A stretch of DNA of 45,541 nucleotides from Bacillota bacterium (GTDB lineage Bacteria > Bacillota_I > Bacilli_A > Acholeplasmatales > Acholeplasmataceae): NCBI GenBank assembly GCA_027620815.1, contig JAQCDH010000002.1:1-45541 (forward strand), read 5' to 3'. Of this stretch, positions 20,099-29,595 are shown piece by piece (positions within the stretch are counted from its first letter, which is position 1; each line of letters opens with the position of its first letter). The notes beneath the pieces were generated by a model. It was not told where the DNA came from. It searched no databases and worked only from the letters and a program-made list of their open reading frames with translations. A program made the position numbers and the translations under genes.

Positions 20099-21920
20099 CT
20101 CCCTCTAATGTTTTAAGGAAGTCTTCTTCAAGCTTACCTTGTATTTTCCAAAGTTCTTGATAAAGTCCAGCTTGTTTAGATAGTACTTCATGATTACCCA
20201 CAGCCTGAACAAAACCTTGATCAATGACGATGATTTTATCTGCTTCTTTTGCAGTTGTCATACGGTGTGTAATAATAAGTGTGGTTTGTTTTTTGTTCAT
20301 TTTTGATAATGCTTCACGAATCAATAAATCGGTTTGTGTATCGACTGCTGAAAGTGCATCATCAAAAATTAAAACGGGTTTTTCAGAAACTAAGATGCGT
20401 GCAATTGCAACACGTTGTTTTTGACCACCAGATAATGTCGTTCCTTTTTCTCCCACAAGCGTATCATAACCTTGCTGGAACGTTTTAATATCTTTTTCAA
20501 GGGAAGCCGCTTGTGCTGCCATCATAATTTTTGAACGGTCTGCTTTTCTATTGGCGATCGCGATATTATCATACACGGTTTTAGAAAATAAAAATGGTTC
20601 TTGTAAGACCACACCTAAATGTGAGCGTAAATATGTTTTTTCTATATCTCTTAGTTCGACCCCATCTAGATAGATATGACCAGATTGATATTCATACATT
20701 CGCATAAGCATGTTCATCAGGGTTGATTTACCACTACCTGTTCGTCCAATAAATGCAACGGTTTCTCCTGGTAAGATTTCAAAACTTAAATCTTTGAATA
20801 AGATATTTTCGGTATCATCAAATTTAAAGCTAACATGTTCAAAAACAAGATGACCTTTTATTTCAGGTGTCATTGTTCCGTTTTTTACATATTCGGTTTC
20901 TAAATTCAAAATCTCATAAATACGTTTGGAGGCAGCAAGTGCTTTCGCATAATCATTCAAGATATGTCCTAATCCTCGAATCGGCCAAATAAGCATCCCT
21001 ACAAGACCTAAAGCTGCTGCAATTTGAGCAGCATCCATTTGATTTTGATTCATAAAATAAATCCCTAAACCAATCACAAGGACGTATTGAGAAATACCAA
21101 TAAAATCCATGGTACCCCAAAATTTAGACACAATTTTACCTGTTCTTAATCGCATATCTCTATGATGATCATTTTTAATACGTAACTTTTCGATTTCATA
21201 TGCTTCATTACCAAATGCACGAACAATACGTGCACTTGATAAGTTTTCTTGAATGACTGTCATCATTTTTGATTCAGCTTCTTCGACATCGTGATACATT
21301 TTATCGTTTTTTCTAAAATACCACACAGATGCAACCCCAACAAAAGGAATAATTGTAAGTAAAATGATAGTAAGTGTACCGTTAAGTACGTAAAGTTGAT
21401 ACGCACCAAACACCAATGTGGATAGTAAGAAAATCATATCCATTAACGTTCTTGATAAAAAATTAACTGAGGTTTCGATATCAGAAGTCGAACGTTGAAT
21501 TAAATCGCCTGAATCTGTATTGTTATGAAATTTATATGGTAATTTTTGAATGTGTTCATATATCTTAAGTCTTAAATTTTGACCCATCGTATGGCGAACA
21601 AAGCCTCGTATTGATAATTCAATAAATCTAAATAAGAAGCGAACAACTTGTAGCGACATCAAAATAATAGCAACATATAAAATCTCATTTAAAAACGAAT
21701 TTGCAGACTCAAAAAACCGGATAAAAATCTCCGGTAAATTGACCTGATTATAAACTTCTGTATCACCAATACCTGGTTGTTCTAAAAGTCTTTTTAAGAC
21801 ATATTGTGTAAAAAGTGGAATCATGGAATACGTGATTCTACTAAAAATAAGTAAGACGATCGCAAGGAGAATATAATGATATAATCCTTTGCCTAATATA
21901 ATTAATTGTTTTAACCTCAT
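20079..21920 (-). CDS. ABC exporter half-transporter (permease + NBD), heterodimer partner
   Basis: IGRTGSGKSTLMNML, LSGGQKQRVAIARIL, Walker B LIFDDALSAVD (Asp in catalytic-Glu position), ITHRMTT; overlaps start of downstream partner. Confidence 0.93.
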   Translation of the reverse strand: MRLKQLIILGKGLYHYILLAIVLLIFSRITYSMIPLFTQYVLKRLLEQPGIGDTEVYNQVNLPEIFIRFFESANSFLNEILYVAIILMSLQVVRFLFRFIELSIRGFVRHTMGQNLRLKIYEHIQKLPYKFHNNTDSGDLIQRSTSDIETSVNFLSRTLMDMIFLLSTLVFGAYQLYVLNGTLTIILLTIIPFVGVASVWYFRKNDKMYHDVEEAESKMMTVIQENLSSARIVRAFGNEAYEIEKLRIKNDHHRDMRLRTGKIVSKFWGTMDFIGISQYVLVIGLGIYFMNQNQMDAAQIAAALGLVGMLIWPIRGLGHILNDYAKALAASKRIYEILNLETEYVKNGTMTPEIKGHLVFEHVSFKFDDTENILFKDLSFEILPGETVAFIGRTGSGKSTLMNMLMRMYEYQSGHIYLDGVELRDIEKTYLRSHLGVVLQEPFLFSKTVYDNIAIANRKADRSKIMMAAQAASLEKDIKTFQQGYDTLVGEKGTTLSGGQKQRVAIARILVSEKPVLIFDDALSAVDTQTDLLIREALSKMNKKQTTLIITHRMTTAKEADKIIVIDQGFVQAVGNHEVLSKQAGLYQELWKIQGKLEEDFLKTLEGGDEDAR

Positions 21921-21961
21921 GTTTTTGTCCTGTAAGATCGCTCTTACCCATCTAATAAAAC

Positions 21962-22702
21962 TTAACTACGTTGCATTTGACTGGTATACAAATATAGTTG
22001 TTTATATGTTCTTGCAGCATCCTTATAATAATTCAATTTATTAAAAAATTGATACGCCTCTTGATGCAAAAAATGCATCGTAAGATAATCATATTTCATT
22101 AAAGATTGTTTTAAAACATATGTTTTAAAGAAATCTTCTGTAATAGAGAGGTCATTTAACATTAAGATTTTAAAATATTGAATGACAATATGACTTTGAT
22201 TAAAAAATGATGTTTGTAATGATTGAAATGCATCATCTTTCTTCAAATACGCAAGGATGACTGAAATAATATCTTTTGTTTTTTCAAACGGTTCTAAACG
22301 ATATGATTGAAAATAATAACTGACATAAAACTTTGAAACAACATCAAGTGGTTTTGATTCAAAATCAAGTGATGTCATTTGTTGGCGTCTGTCTACGTAG
22401 TTTTTAACCTTTTTAATTTTATCATAAATTCCTAAAGTTAATGCGAGTTCATATACTTTTTCACTATGATGCATAATTAAGTAATCTTTATGGGTGTGAA
22501 CCCCAATTTCTACAAATAATTCATGAAGTAGAATATGTTGTAAATCATTGTGAATAAGTGATTGTAATGTTGGCACAATCATATCATATGCTTCTTGATA
22601 ATACCCATGTTTGATTGCAGCTCCAAAAGACTGATACTTTGACTCCATCAAATGTTTTCTTTGTTTGATGAAATGCTTCATTGTAAAAACATTGAATTCC
22701 AT
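21962..22702 (-). CDS. Hypothetical protein, predominantly helical, Y/F/H/K-rich
   Basis: Track ORF starts at 22750, but ATG at 22702..22700 (MEFNVFTMKHFIKQRKHLM) has a GGAG SD directly upstream; no family recognised. Confidence 0.65.
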   Translation of the reverse strand: MEFNVFTMKHFIKQRKHLMESKYQSFGAAIKHGYYQEAYDMIVPTLQSLIHNDLQHILLHELFVEIGVHTHKDYLIMHHSEKVYELALTLGIYDKIKKVKNYVDRRQQMTSLDFESKPLDVVSKFYVSYYFQSYRLEPFEKTKDIISVILAYLKKDDAFQSLQTSFFNQSHIVIQYFKILMLNDLSITEDFFKTYVLKQSLMKYDYLTMHFLHQEAYQFFNKLNYYKDAARTYKQLYLYTSQMQRS

Positions 22703-22788
22703 AGGGAATACTCCTTTATTTTTTAATTCTATTTTATAAAGGGTATCCATTTAAAATCCATCATTTTTTTTCTACAATTAAGTTTTTT

Positions 22789-23421
22789 TTAATTTTTAGT
22801 CTTTTTTGGATACACACACATGTCATAAAGTGGACATGTGTTGCACTGTGGATTTTTAGCAGTACAGTGATATCTTCCAAAAAATATGAGTTGATGGTGG
22901 AGTTTTGTCCAATGCTCTTTTGGAAATTTTTTCATTAATTTTTGTTCAACAACAAGCACACTATCTGTTTTTTTAGCGAGTCTTAACCGTTTTGACACTC
23001 GGTCTACGTGCGTGTCTACAGCAAGCGCAGGTATATTAAATGCATTACTTAATACAACGTTTGCTGTTTTTCTTCCAACCCCAGGTAACGCTTCTAGAGA
23101 GGCACGATCTGAGGGTACGTCTCCATGAAACTTTTCAACTAATTCTTTTGCAAGTGCAATGATATTTTTAGCTTTATTGTGATATAAGCCAATGGATTGA
23201 ATGAAAGGTTTCACCTCATCAACATCTGCTTTTGAGAGTGCATGCGCATCTGGAAATTGATGAAATAATGCTGGTGTTGCTTTATTCACTGCTTTATCTG
23301 TTGTTTGGGCACTCAATGCAACTGCAACAAGTAATTGGAAATGACTTTGATGATCAAGTTCAACATGAGCATTAGGAAACATCGAATCTAATGTTGATAA
23401 AATGATATCAATTTTATTCAT
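22789..23421 (-). CDS. nth: Endonuclease III
   Basis: LPGVGRKTANVVLSNAF HhH, VDTHVDRVSKRLRL, C-terminal FeS ligands CTAKNPQCNTCPLYDMC. Confidence 0.95.
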   Translation of the reverse strand: MNKIDIILSTLDSMFPNAHVELDHQSHFQLLVAVALSAQTTDKAVNKATPALFHQFPDAHALSKADVDEVKPFIQSIGLYHNKAKNIIALAKELVEKFHGDVPSDRASLEALPGVGRKTANVVLSNAFNIPALAVDTHVDRVSKRLRLAKKTDSVLVVEQKLMKKFPKEHWTKLHHQLIFFGRYHCTAKNPQCNTCPLYDMCVYPKKTKN

Positions 23422-24035
23422 TTCATCGCCTTGTATAAATTATCTAGTGCTTGATCTACTTTTTCATCAACAACGACTTTTGGCATGTTTTTAGTAATCA
23501 TTATCATTTTTTCAATGTTTTTTAATGAAACACGATCGTTAAGTTGCTCAATGATGTCACTTAATGATTCTAATGTTACTTGATGCGTTTCGATTAAGAG
23601 TCTGAGTGTTTGAAGTTCAGTTGAAGTTAAGAGTCGATTAAGTTTTTGTTCCAACAACACAATCACTTTTTTTAAACCTTCATCATTTGGTTTTGATTTA
23701 ATTAGTTCTTTTGTATCAATAAGGTGTTCAAGTTTAGAAAATAAACCATCTAAATGAAATAACTCTTTTGCTTTAGATTGGGCTTGATCATCTAAATAGG
23801 TGTGTAAATACGTTTTTGTTATAAGCGCATCAATGATTGCACCTAAATCTTTTTGAACAATTGTAATACGTTTTTGTAAAGCACTCAGTGAAAAAGAATT
23901 TCTTTTTTTATAAATATCAAGCAAACCAAAAATAACCATCATTTCATCTGAAGTGAGATCGAGTTCTTTATGATGTACGTAAATGAGTTGTTCGAAAACG
24001 ATGGATTGTGACTCAAAGAGTTTCTTTAATTTCAT
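23418..24035 (-). CDS. DnaD-like replication protein
   Basis: Overlaps nth start as in the Firmicutes dnaD-nth arrangement; N-terminal wHTH-like region (LDLTSDEMMVIFGLLDIYKKRNSFSLSALQKRI); call depends largely on synteny. Confidence 0.6.
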   Translation of the reverse strand: MKLKKLFESQSIVFEQLIYVHHKELDLTSDEMMVIFGLLDIYKKRNSFSLSALQKRITIVQKDLGAIIDALITKTYLHTYLDDQAQSKAKELFHLDGLFSKLEHLIDTKELIKSKPNDEGLKKVIVLLEQKLNRLLTSTELQTLRLLIETHQVTLESLSDIIEQLNDRVSLKNIEKMIMITKNMPKVVVDEKVDQALDNLYKAMK

Positions 24036-24687
24036 AATTCCCTTTTTCTAAAGCATCTTTTGCTGCAAATTGTTCAGCTTCTTTTTTTGTTGAACCCTCA
24101 CCATATCCTAAGTTAATCACACGGTCTAATTTGACAGAAACTTTAAAATGCTTTTGGTGGGCTGGTCCACTTTCTTCTAACACGTGATAACTAATGTTAC
24201 GCTTGTCTCCACTTTGGATGAGTTCTTGAAGCATCGACTTATAATCTTTAAGGACATGTGTTTCTTTAATATGTGGAATCACGATACGTGAAAATACTTT
24301 TTCAACTTCTAAAAAACCTAAGTCTAAGTAAATGGCTGCAAGTAATGCTTCAAAAGCATCTGCGATCATCGCATCATTTGCTCCTTTTTGCATTTCACCT
24401 TTACCAAGACGCATATATGTTTTTAAATTGATGTGTGTGGCATATAAAACAAGTGCTTCTTCTGAAACTGCTTTTGCTTTACGTTTTGACATTTCTCCTT
24501 CATTTTCATCTAACTGATGAAATAAATGATGCGTCATAAGTAAGCCTAATACAGCATCTCCTAAAAATTCAAGTCGTTCGTTTTTTAATGTTTGATGCTC
24601 ATTTGCATACGATGAATGTGTGAGTGCACGTTCATACAATTCAATATTGTTAGGTTGAATGTTTAGTGTATCAAATAGTGCTTTCAT
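24013..24687 (-). CDS. rnc: Ribonuclease III
   Basis: ERLEFLGDAVLGLLMTHHLF signature, C-terminal dsRBD; track start is 24714, but MKALFDTL at 24687 is likelier. Confidence 0.95.
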   Translation of the reverse strand: MKALFDTLNIQPNNIELYERALTHSSYANEHQTLKNERLEFLGDAVLGLLMTHHLFHQLDENEGEMSKRKAKAVSEEALVLYATHINLKTYMRLGKGEMQKGANDAMIADAFEALLAAIYLDLGFLEVEKVFSRIVIPHIKETHVLKDYKSMLQELIQSGDKRNISYHVLEESGPAHQKHFKVSVKLDRVINLGYGEGSTKKEAEQFAAKDALEKGNYEIKETL

Positions 24688-25693
24688 TATTTTCTTGATA
24701 TGCATCAAGTGCATCTTTCACTTTTTGTATGACTTGAGCTTCTGCCATTTCTTTTGCTTGACGAATTGCATTTTTAAATGCAAAGCCATCTGAAGACCCG
24801 TGTGCTTTAATCACAATATGATCAAATCCCATCAATAATGCACCACCAATTTCAGAGGCATCCAATGATTTTTTAAGATTTTTAAGTGCTTTTCTCATAA
24901 AAATCGCACCAATAGAAAATAGACTCGATTTAATTTCACGTTTTAACACCATCGACATCCCTTTTGCGGTACCTTCCATGGTTTTCATGACGATATTTCC
25001 TGTAAAACCATCTGTTAAAAAGATATCAGCTTCTGAGGTGACCACATCTTTAGGTTCCATGTTGCCATAAAAGTTTAAAGTTGGATGGTTTTTTAATAAT
25101 TTATACACCTCAACATCAAATTCACGACCTTTTTTATCTTCGGTTCCAATGTTAATGAGTGCCACTGTTGGTTTGTCTCTTTTTAAAACTTCTTTCACAA
25201 CAACAGAAGCATACATCGCAAACTCTACTAAATGTTCAGGTTTAAAATCAGTGTTCGCGCCACCATCTAATAAAACTCTTCCTTTTTGATCATATGAAGG
25301 TATGATTGGTGCAATCGCAACACGTTTCATATGTTTCATACGGCGAATGATAAAATGACCACCAACAACAACTGCTTGAGTTGGTCCAGCTGTTACAAAT
25401 CCATCGGCATGACCATCTTTAACATATTGCATCGCCATAAACATCGACATCTCTTTGTTGGTTCGATAGACTTTAATGACATCTTTTTCAGCCATGTCTA
25501 ACGCATATGGCGTATGGATGATTTTTAGTCGATCATGTGGTTTTAAAAATGGTGCCATTTTATCTTGATCACCAAATATCGTTACCTCAATGTTTTGATA
25601 AGCTTGAAGCGCTTGCATGACACCTTCACATATTGGTTTTGGTGCTGCATCGCCACCCATCCCATCGACTGAAATTCTTATCATTTCCATCAC
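24671..25693 (-). CDS. plsX: Phosphate acyltransferase PlsX
   Basis: ISVDGMGGDAAPKPICEGV, GANTDFKPEHLVEFA, DGFTGNIVMKTMEG; SD AAGAAGGTGATGG near the N-terminal ATGs. Confidence 0.95.
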   Translation of the reverse strand: MMEMIRISVDGMGGDAAPKPICEGVMQALQAYQNIEVTIFGDQDKMAPFLKPHDRLKIIHTPYALDMAEKDVIKVYRTNKEMSMFMAMQYVKDGHADGFVTAGPTQAVVVGGHFIIRRMKHMKRVAIAPIIPSYDQKGRVLLDGGANTDFKPEHLVEFAMYASVVVKEVLKRDKPTVALINIGTEDKKGREFDVEVYKLLKNHPTLNFYGNMEPKDVVTSEADIFLTDGFTGNIVMKTMEGTAKGMSMVLKREIKSSLFSIGAIFMRKALKNLKKSLDASEIGGALLMGFDHIVIKAHGSSDGFAFKNAIRQAKEMAEAQVIQKVKDALDAYQENNESTI

Positions 25694-25708
25694 CTTCTTT
25701 CATTTTTA

Positions 25709-25722
25709 ATTATAACATATAA
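25709..25722 (-). promoter_or_regulatory. Candidate internal promoter -10 region for plsX (TTATATGTTATAAT)
   Basis: Extended -10 TGTTATAAT in the 35-nt gap between recG stop and plsX start; 14-mer identical to that upstream of pfkA. Confidence 0.55.
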
Positions 25723-25728
25723 CACTTT

Positions 25729-27597
25729 TCAAACGCTCTTATCTTTGTTTTTCACTTCATTGTAAACCTGATACGCTTCTTGTATCAATGGTAAGTTTTC
25801 AATATAGTCAATATGCTTAAAAGGTGGTTGTCCACTTTGTATAAGACCTAGCATATCACCAGGACCTCTTGTATATAAATCATGTTCACTAATTTCAAAA
25901 CCACTCGATGTATTTTCTAAGATGATAAATCGTTGATCTTGAGGTTTTTTTGAAATGAGATAACAAATACCTTTTAATTGGCCTCTTCCAAGTCGACCTC
26001 TTAATTGATGAAGTTGAGATAATCCAAAATATTCAGCTTCTAAAATTAGCATAAACGTTGCTGTTTTTATATCGACACCTACTTCAATCATTTGTGTCGA
26101 GATCAAAATGCCTTTGTTTTGTTTTCTAAACGTATCCATAACACGTTGTTGTTCTAATTTTGACATTTGCCCATGTAAAACATACACATCTTCTTGAAAT
26201 CTTTCTTTAAAAACATGATAGGTATGCATGATGTTATACGTCACTTTATCGCTATCAATGGCAGGAACAACGATAAAGATATGTTGATGATGTTCTAGTG
26301 CAAGTTGAAGTTGGTCCATGATCTTTAAGAGTGCATCATAAGAAACACTAATGGTTTTAATGGTTTGTTTTCCTTTGGGTTGTGAATGAAGAGTATATAT
26401 TTTTGCATCCCCTAAAATACTTCTAAGTAATGTTCTTGGAATCGGAGTTGCAGTTAGATACACCACATCTTGATCTAATGCTTTTTCAATGAGACTTTTT
26501 CTAATGTCAACGCCAAACTTTTGTTGCTCATCAATGATAACGAGTCCGAGTTTATGAAATGAAACAGAGGGAGACGCTAAGATATGTGTCCCAATAATAA
26601 GATCAACTTGACCTTGTGCAATATCATTTTCAACTTCTTTTTTAAGTTCAATAGTAGAAGTAATGAACGTGACTTTGATTTCTTTAAATAGTGATCTAAC
26701 TGTTTCTAAATGTTGTCTAGCAAGAATTTCTGTCGGTACCATAAATGCAACTTGATAACCTTGCGCAATATAATAGTAGGCAATGAGTAATGCTACGACG
26801 GTTTTCCCTGAACCGACATCACCTTGAATGAGATGTTTAAGTGGAACATCCTCTTTTGCATCTTTTAAAACATTTAAAATGATACTTTCTTGATCTTCTG
26901 TGAGTTGAAAAGGAAGACTTGATGATTGATCTTTGATTGAAAATGGTTGATTGAAATGAAGGTGTTGTCTTTTCTTTTGTTTTGAAACACCTTCAAAAAG
27001 ATGAAACAATTCTTCAAGTTTAAATCGCTTTAATGAGGCTTCAACTTCTTCTTCGTTTTTAGGGAAGTGAATTCCTTGATACGCTTGATGGATTGGGATG
27101 ATCTTAAGTTTGTCTAAAACTTCTTTAGAAATGGTTTCTTTAATAGGTGATTCTAGTAGTGTTTGTAAAATATTTTGAAGTCGATAATTGGGAAGATCGT
27201 TTAAATCATAATCCGCAACCATTTGATTTTCTAATCGAACTGGTTTGAGTTGTGATACAATAAATATCTTTTTTTTAGCATCAAAATTTCCTTTTACAAG
27301 ATAAGACGCGCCAACTTCTAAAACATGTTTTAAATAAGGTTGTTGATAGGCAATACAAGACAAAATTTGACCTTCTACTTCTAATTTAAAACTTATTTTA
27401 AGGACTTGGTGTCGTGATAAAAGAGGAGGTTTCATCAACTTCCCCTTTTTAATATGCTCGATATCATCTAAAAAATAGTGAACATATCTTTTAGGAAATA
27501 TTTGTAGGATATGGTCACTTGTTGTAACACCATGGCGTTGAAGTGCTTCTAATGTTTTAGGTCCAACACCTTTGATGTCTTTAATGTTGATTGTCAT
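25729..27597 (-). CDS. recG: ATP-dependent DNA helicase RecG
   Basis: MTINIKDIKGVGPKTLEAL start at 27597; LIQGDVGSGKTVVALL, IIDEQQKFGV, LTATPIPRTLLRSI, QLRGRLGRGQ. Confidence 0.95.
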   Translation of the reverse strand: MTINIKDIKGVGPKTLEALQRHGVTTSDHILQIFPKRYVHYFLDDIEHIKKGKLMKPPLLSRHQVLKISFKLEVEGQILSCIAYQQPYLKHVLEVGASYLVKGNFDAKKKIFIVSQLKPVRLENQMVADYDLNDLPNYRLQNILQTLLESPIKETISKEVLDKLKIIPIHQAYQGIHFPKNEEEVEASLKRFKLEELFHLFEGVSKQKKRQHLHFNQPFSIKDQSSSLPFQLTEDQESIILNVLKDAKEDVPLKHLIQGDVGSGKTVVALLIAYYYIAQGYQVAFMVPTEILARQHLETVRSLFKEIKVTFITSTIELKKEVENDIAQGQVDLIIGTHILASPSVSFHKLGLVIIDEQQKFGVDIRKSLIEKALDQDVVYLTATPIPRTLLRSILGDAKIYTLHSQPKGKQTIKTISVSYDALLKIMDQLQLALEHHQHIFIVVPAIDSDKVTYNIMHTYHVFKERFQEDVYVLHGQMSKLEQQRVMDTFRKQNKGILISTQMIEVGVDIKTATFMLILEAEYFGLSQLHQLRGRLGRGQLKGICYLISKKPQDQRFIILENTSSGFEISEHDLYTRGPGDMLGLIQSGQPPFKHIDYIENLPLIQEAYQVYNEVKNKDKSV

Positions 27598-28576
27598 ACA
27601 TCCTTTGAAGTAAATACATGTCTGCAAGGACACATGCAACTGTATTTTCTATCACGATACCTACGCGTCTCGCAATAGCAACATCGTGTCTTCCGTTTGC
27701 TTTTAGTGGTTCAATTGTACCTTCATTAAATTGATAGGTTTCTTGAGTTTTTTGTATGGATGATGTTGGTTTAACGAAAACATGAATGACTAATGGATTC
27801 CCATTAGAAATGCCACCAGTCACACCACCGCTATGGTTGGTTTTTGTTGTTCCTAAATCATCAATAATCACATCATTAAAAGCACTGCCTTTCGCTTCTA
27901 TTAAATCAAGGGTATCTCCAAAGCTTACAAGTTTCACCGCTGGAATTGACATGAGTAGTTGGGTGATGGTTGCATCTAATTTATAAAACATCGGTTCACC
28001 GAGTCCTACCGGAATATGATCGATGGTAAGTTTAATCATCCCACCAACAGAATCACCTTCTTCTCCAATTGACGTTAAATACGCGTCAAATTTCTTTGGA
28101 TCTTTACACGTTCCTAATGATACAAGCTCATGTTTCATACTAAAAGGAATCATCATTTTAGCAACCGATCCCGCTGCAACAAGGGCTGCTGTTAATCGTC
28201 CTGAAAAACGACCTCCACCTCTATAGTCATGAAATCCATTGTATTTTTTCATAGCAACAAAATCGGCATGACCAGGTCTAGGATGTGTTTTTAAATGTTC
28301 GTAATCTTTTGAAATGACATCTTTATTTTCAATCATGATGTGAACGGGTGACCCAGTAGCAACTCCAGAAAATACACCTGACGTGATCTTAAATTCATCT
28401 TTTTCTTGTCTTGCTGTTGTTCCTATTGCACCTGGACGTCTTAATGTTAAATCGTCTTGAATGCGTTTTTCATCAATTTTAGTACCAGGTAACACACCAT
28501 CAACAACAACACCAATCGCATCTTGATGGGATTCACCATATAATGTAACTTGAAATATTTTTCCAAAAGTATTCAT
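27581..28576 (-). CDS. aroC: Chorismate synthase
   Basis: YGESHQDAIGVVVDGVLPG, RPGHADFVAMKKY, RGGGRFSGRLTAALVAAGS, SGGVTGGISNGNP. Confidence 0.96.
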   Translation of the reverse strand: MNTFGKIFQVTLYGESHQDAIGVVVDGVLPGTKIDEKRIQDDLTLRRPGAIGTTARQEKDEFKITSGVFSGVATGSPVHIMIENKDVISKDYEHLKTHPRPGHADFVAMKKYNGFHDYRGGGRFSGRLTAALVAAGSVAKMMIPFSMKHELVSLGTCKDPKKFDAYLTSIGEEGDSVGGMIKLTIDHIPVGLGEPMFYKLDATITQLLMSIPAVKLVSFGDTLDLIEAKGSAFNDVIIDDLGTTKTNHSGGVTGGISNGNPLVIHVFVKPTSSIQKTQETYQFNEGTIEPLKANGRHDVAIARRVGIVIENTVACVLADMYLLQRMYDNQH

Positions 28577-29344
28577 TTATAATACTCCTTTCATCTTTTC
28601 AACGAGGATTTCTACATGCTTAATTTTTTGATTTAAAAATAATTCAAAACTTTGTATCGCTTGAAAAATTAACATGAGTTTTCCATCATAAGCATGTTTA
28701 CCTAATGACATCACATGTGTTTTTTGATGATACATCAAATCAATTACCACTTCAGGTTGACACCCTTGGTCTTTTAAACGAGAGATAAATGCTTCATCAA
28801 AATCGTGACTTGTTGCTTGAATGATGATGTTACATTTAAGAAGTGCATCATCACTATAATTCTTTTCAATTGGTGAAATAGACTCTTTAAGTGAGTTTGA
28901 CCTTTTGAATATGGTAGGTGTGATGTGTTGGTTTTGACAAACATGATATACAGATTTTGCAGCGCCACCATTTCCTAAAATACAGACGTGTTGATGATTT
29001 AAGGTAATTGAAGCATGTTTTAGTAATTGCAAAAACCCGTAAGCATCGGTGTTATCTCCAATCATTTTTTGATCCCTTACATAAATCGTATTAACGGATC
29101 CAATTTTTTTCGCAGTTTCTGTGAGTTCATCACAAAAATCCATCACAACTTCTTTGTAGGGTTTAGTAACTTGAAGTCCATCAAGTAAGCCCTCTTTAAG
29201 AAGCAGAATATAGTTGTTGATTTCATCTTTTTCAATATCAAAAAGGTCATAAGAAAGTTCAATTCCTGTATGTTCTTTTATGCGTTTAAAGATCATTGGT
29301 GACTTACTATAACTAATATCTTTTCCTAATAATCCATATTTCAT
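28577..29344 (-). CDS. aroE: Shikimate dehydrogenase
   Basis: GLLGKDISYSKSPMIF, GLQVTKPYKE, NTDAYGFLQLL, ILGNGGAAKSVYHV. Confidence 0.94.
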   Translation of the reverse strand: MKYGLLGKDISYSKSPMIFKRIKEHTGIELSYDLFDIEKDEINNYILLLKEGLLDGLQVTKPYKEVVMDFCDELTETAKKIGSVNTIYVRDQKMIGDNTDAYGFLQLLKHASITLNHQHVCILGNGGAAKSVYHVCQNQHITPTIFKRSNSLKESISPIEKNYSDDALLKCNIIIQATSHDFDEAFISRLKDQGCQPEVVIDLMYHQKTHVMSLGKHAYDGKLMLIFQAIQSFELFLNQKIKHVEILVEKMKGVL

Positions 29345-29595
29345 TTTTGATAATCCTTAGAAACACGCATGAGTGTCTCAAAAAGTTCAATGATATAAGG
29401 CTCAAGCTTTTTATTGTGAAGCCGGTCTTTGACACGTGAAAACACAATCGCTTCTCTATTGGTATCTAAGACATGGATATGATTGTGTTTTTTTAACTCC
29501 CCAATGTCTTTAACAAGCGCCATGCGTGATTCAAAGAGCGCAATGATTTGATCATCAATAGCATCAATTTTTGATCTTAACGTTTCAAGATTCAT
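29341..29595 (-). CDS. Chorismate mutase, AroQ class (monofunctional, 84 aa)
   Basis: LRSKIDAIDDQIIALFESRMALVKDIGELKK typical N-terminal helix; located inside the aromatic cluster. Confidence 0.9.
   Translation of the reverse strand: MNLETLRSKIDAIDDQIIALFESRMALVKDIGELKKHNHIHVLDTNREAIVFSRVKDRLHNKKLEPYIIELFETLMRVSKDYQK

Noticed and set aside
23418-24035. DnaD-like call as possibly a novel protein
   Set aside because: Overlap with nth and N-terminal wHTH-like pattern make a divergent DnaD-like protein the simplest explanation; not promoted as novel.
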